DNA of 64,000 nucleotides, taken from assembly GCA_965153455.1 (NCBI GenBank), contig OZ234493.1:868001-932000 (forward strand). The letters are read 5' to 3'. This DNA is from Sphagnum compactum (lineage: Eukaryota; Bryophyta; Sphagnopsida; Sphagnales). The position numbers were made by a program, and so were the translations under genes. The notes beneath the pieces were generated by a model. That model was not told the origin of the DNA, did no database searches, and worked only from the letters and a program-made list of their open reading frames with translations. This document shows, piece by piece, positions 60,590 to 64,000 of the stretch. Positions within the stretch are counted from its first letter, which is position 1. Each line of letters starts with the position of its first letter.

Positions 60590-61357
60590 TGAGGACATCA
60601 CCTTTCTTGTAGAGGGGGAGAGTTTCATAAAATGTACCACATCAAGTTGCAAGTGAAATAAAAAGGGCTTTAAAACTTCCAAGAGATTGTATCATGAAAA
60701 ATTTGTTAAGGCAAATAGGGTTGTGGCACGGACAAATGGAACTTTCTTGCGTAGGCCCAAATCAAAATCGGACTCCTACATTGGGGTTGAGGAAACTTGG
60801 CCCCAAAGGAAGAGGCAAGCAAGGTGAGCTTGCGGGGACATGCACATGCCTTAAGTGCATCCCGAAGGGTTGGTTGGTAGTGTGGCCAACGCGGGAAGTC
60901 ATGACCCCGCTCACATACTCTAAATGTAGTTTGGGACTTGGGTTTGGCAAACCTAAATGTTCTTTCTCGTACCTTGATAAGCAAATCTTTTAGTTAAGAC
61001 TTGGTTGTTGTGACCAAGGCGCGAGATAGGGAAAGGAGTCATGTCAAGTAGCTTAGGTCAAGAGTAGACTTGACTTAAGTCCTCATGAAGGGAAGGATGG
61101 AAAAAGGTTCTTCCCAAATGAGGGCTTCGTCAATTAGGCTAGTTTAGTCTTTTGACGAAGCAAAGAAAGAGGGTTCCCTACAAGACCCTCTTGGACTTGT
61201 CAAGAAAGTGTTGGAATCTTGGGGACGCCTAAGTTAGCTTGAGACAAGGTCCAAGCCGCAAAGAGTCGGCAAATGGCCAAGGATCCAAAAGAAAGCAATT
61301 GCAATTGTATGAAGGAAAATTCTAAGTGTCAATGATGACAGTGACCTCTTTCTTCTA
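60590..61357 (+). other. Non-coding insert between pol and the polypurine tract
   Basis: About 770 bp without a recognised domain. Near its start AGAGGGGGAGAG (60611-60622) closely resembles the functional polypurine tract at 61358-61368, as if the original pol-to-LTR junction lay here and extra sequence was acquired after it. Confidence 0.6.
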
Positions 61358-61368
61358 GTGGGGGAGAG
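61358..61368 (+). promoter_or_regulatory. Polypurine tract
   Basis: GTGGGGGAGAG directly before the 3' LTR, preceded by a pyrimidine-rich CTCTTTCTTCTA: the primer site for plus-strand synthesis. Confidence 0.85.
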
Positions 61369-62189
61369 TGTCGCAACCCCACTTTGCCCAAGTGTGGGGG
61401 TGAAGCCCAACACTTGGAAAAGTTGGAGGTTTGGAGTCCTCCGGGACTCCCAAATGTTCAGAGCTTGACAGCAAGGGGCAAAACACCTCGCATTGGGGTG
61501 TTCTTAAAGTCATTGAAAAGGTCTTGAAACTTAGATATCGAAAATGGCCTCGCATTGGCCATTTGGACATCTGCAGCCCAAGTTATGGGCAAAAGAAGGG
61601 CCGGGAGTCAAATTGGCAGTTTGACTCCCGACCACTAAAAGTCGGGAATCGACCTCTTTCCGATGTCCGATTCGGGAGTGCGACATGGCGTTGGAAAGAT
61701 CTCGACGAGGGCTACAACTTTGGTTTAGACCTCGTTGTGATCGGACTTTGCAGTTGAGAGTTATGGCCGTTCAAAGTTCCGAGAGTCCCGCCAGGACAAT
61801 TTCGGGACTCCATTTCGGGAGTCTGGGGAATTTGTGCCATTTGGATGTAGCCTCCATGGCGAGCTGCAGAGAATACTATAGGGAGTAAGGTGGTGGCTTA
61901 CTCCCGAGTCCGGGCCGTTGTGAGTCTTGTGTGTCCAAGTGCCCGTGGCTTGTCCCAACACCCAAGGGTGTCCCGAATGCTAAACTAACCTCCTGTGGTT
62001 GGTTTTTGGATGCAGATTCAAGCTTGATCATTTAGTCCCTCTTCTTAGTCTAATCCCGGGGCTTCCAACTCGACCCTCTACCCCTTTCTAGAGTTGGAAG
62101 TCGGGAGCGTGCCTTGTGGTCCCAACTTTCCGCAATTTCACATTGGTGAACCCTCAAGTGGGTTCACCCCGGGACCGAGGAGCGCGTCA
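61369..62189 (+). repeat. 3' LTR, 821 bp
   Basis: Starts TGTCGCAACC, ends GCGCGTCA. Roughly 25 mismatches to the 5' LTR by eye and no length difference. Followed by the right target duplication GGAGA. Confidence 0.95.
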
Positions 62190-62194
62190 GGAGA
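62190..62194 (+). repeat. Target-site duplication, right copy (GGAGA)
   Basis: Exact copy of the 5 bases at 55239-55243. Confidence 0.9.
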
Positions 62195-62264
62195 GGTGAA
62201 CTATTTTCAAGAGGAGTAAGTTGATGCACTTGCATTCAAGACCTTAATGTCCATGTTGTTTTAT

Positions 62265-62600
62265 GCATGAAAGTTGCAAATGAGAATTTTGGTTCAAACT
62301 TAAGACATTTGTCTTTCACTCTATCTTTTTCGTTGTAGGTTAATGTTTGTTTGTTTATAAGACCTTAAGATATTTGTCATGAAATGACTTGGTTATGTGC
62401 ATGAAGCTAGCAAACTAGAGTTTTGATTTAGATTTCAAACATTTGTTTTTCATTTTATATTTGTCATGGTGATTCAATTTTCTCAAACTTTAAACCTTGA
62501 GACACTTGTCATGGAGTTGATTATGTGCATGATACTAGTAAATTAAAGTTGTAATTCAGATTCTAGACTTTTGACATTTGACTGTCACTTTGTACTAGTG
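62265..62600. repeat. Diverged ~130-bp tandem repeat, about three units
   Basis: GCATGA followed by an AGTTGCAAA / AGCTAGCAAA / TACTAGTAAA variant starts at 62265, 62399 and 62527. Each is followed by a GTTTTGATT-like and ACATTTGTCTTTCAC-like phrase. AT-rich and non-coding. Confidence 0.55.
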
Positions 62601-64000
62601 TAGCCTGTGCCATTGACCCAACTGTGAACTAGTTACTCAACTAATGTTTCCTTGCAAATCCATTTTTGGTAATTTAATTGAATTTCCAATGACAATACTT
62701 ACTCAGAATTCAATATCTCCCACACCTCATGGCTAAAAATTTCCAAATCACCTTCATGAAGTCCTTCTCATCAAGGGTTTTCCTAAAATACCAAAAGTTC
62801 ACTGAAACTCCCTAATATATTTTAGTTTGATTTAAATGAATTTTTAATGAAAATATTGCTCAATATTCAATAATTTCTCCAATGTAGGTTGAAACATTAT
62901 GAAACTAACTTGGTGCACCCAACTTAATCAAGGTTTTCCAACAATACCAAGATATGGCAAGAGGCACCATGAATAGATGCTTGATGTTATTTTTAAAAAA
63001 AAATCAAGTGAGAAGGAAAACCTAAGTAACTAACATCTAATTACTCTTTTAAATGTTTCTTAGAATTTTTTTATTAAGGCCTTATAGTCGCACTACAACC
63101 AATTCTTAGGGAGGTGATTGATGCAAATCAATTTGCTTTTCTCCATAAACCTAGCATCTTTTTTATCTCACTGCTTGGACACATCTTTCTAATTTAGCTA
63201 GAAATTTTGTGTGAGCATTGGACTCCATAATTTGGTTACATTCATTTTGAGAACTTCTTTCAACTTGAGTAATTCTTTCCCTAATTTAATGTTGTATCTT
63301 GCCATTTTTATTTGTCTTTTTCACCTCCAATACCTAGGGTCAAACATTCAAAATAGTTTTTTGCACAATCAAAAAGTTTTAGCCTACCTTGGGCGTTAAC
63401 CCCCAAAAGGGAGTTGAGATCCCAATTATGGTGGTGGGGTGAACAGGTAGCACTGTTGAAATACAACACTAAACGAGGGAGGCAAATATTGAACCAGAAA
63501 AAGCACTCATTTGGAACGCATCCAAAAAATGGCAAGAAGCCTTTGCCATTAACACATGGAAAGTTAAACTTGACCATAATATTCAAATTGAGTGTCTTTC
63601 CTAAGAGAAAACATGCCAAAAAAAAAGCCAAAAAAATATCCTTCAATATTACAATCTTTTATTTTTAAAACGACCTTAACAAAGTAAATTAAAAACTTTT
63701 TCAAATATCATTATGAAACCGTTAAGCATTTTATTAACTTTATAATAAGTTGCATATCAAGTTTCAAAAAATTTAATGTAAAAAATATGTAACAAATACA
63801 TTTTAAACTAGCCATGTAAAATGTGATAGAACATAGGGGCAGTTTACACTAGAGGGCTTGGGCTTGGGACCACACAAATTTAAAATCCCTCATTAGTCCA
63901 AACTATGAAGGGTGGTTAGTTTGGGTTTATACTAGGGTGAAGTAGGGCCCAAGCCCAAGCCAATGACTTTGGATGAAAAAACTTGTTGGAATATTACATT
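62601..64000. other. AT-rich terminal stretch, no gene recognised
   Basis: Only short frames without motifs (for example 63308-63646 minus). Near 63849-63957 the phrase GGGCTTGGGCTTGGG is followed about 100 bp later by CCCAAGCCCAAGCC, an inverted pair that could be the arm of a small element. Confidence 0.4.

Larger units (their letters stand above)
55244..62189 (+). mobile_element. Full-length Ty3/gypsy chromovirus retrotransposon (about 6.95 kb)
   Basis: All structural parts are present: two 821-bp LTRs, a 5-bp target duplication GGAGA, a primer-binding site matching initiator Met tRNA, one long gag-pol frame in the order gag, zinc knuckle, protease, RT, RNase H, integrase, chromodomain, and a polypurine tract. 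The order RT before integrase and the C-terminal chromodomain define a plant chromovirus. Two in-frame stop codons (59123-59125 and 60239-60241) disable it. By eye the LTRs differ at roughly 25 of 821 positions, mostly transitions, so the copy is neither very recent nor ancient. Confidence 0.95.

Overview
This window looks like nuclear DNA of a land plant. Coding pieces are split by GT-AG introns, one gene is an NLR of the TNL type, another is an ent-kaurene-oxidase-like P450, and most of the rest is transposon debris in AT-rich, gene-poor sequence. TNL genes are missing from grasses. The LRR style of this TNL, the amount of decayed repeat and a GIY-YIG element recall gymnosperm genomes, but the species cannot be fixed from sequence alone. 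I see no clearly intact, expressed host gene; nearly every recognisable gene is a fragment or carries stops.

Layout. 1-2.7 kb: nothing recognised. 2.7-7.2 kb: a row of exon fragments from at least four unrelated host genes (proteasome ATPase RPT2, an LRR receptor kinase, replication protein A 70 kDa subunit, a BSU1-like phosphatase), all on the + strand with introns kept, between weak Helitron-like ends. 8-18.7 kb: a CACTA-type element with a Ptta/transposase_24-like gene, a GTTGCAT-rich subterminal zone, an interstitial telomere-like minisatellite and a terminal TTTCTAGTAGTG at 18698. The long gap between its gene parts holds two tandem, degenerate GIY-YIG endonuclease modules. 20-26 kb: several tandem repeat families and a decayed DUF4283/zinc-knuckle LINE ORF1. 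26-34 kb: almost empty.

34.6-47.2 kb: two pieces of a CYP701-like (ent-kaurene oxidase) P450 pseudogene flank a minus-strand TNL remnant (36.2-39.4 kb) and a minus-strand LINE fragment (39.7-41.8 kb). The TNL remnant has an LRR, a post-LRR exon and a phase-compatible exon encoding a ZZ-type zinc finger. The larger P450 piece (44.0-47.2 kb) is interrupted by a solo LTR. 48.7-49.2 kb: a gag fragment of another Ty3/gypsy element. 55,244-62,189: a structurally complete Ty3/gypsy chromovirus with 821-bp LTRs, a 5-bp target duplication, PBS, PPT, gag-pol and chromodomain, disabled by two in-frame stops. The rest is AT-rich with diverged short tandem repeats.

There is no operon-like organisation. 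The interest lies in mobile elements capturing, splitting and rearranging host genes (P450, TNL, RPT2, RPA70, BSL) and in two unusual combinations: TNL plus ZZ finger, and tandem GIY-YIG modules inside a CACTA gene region.
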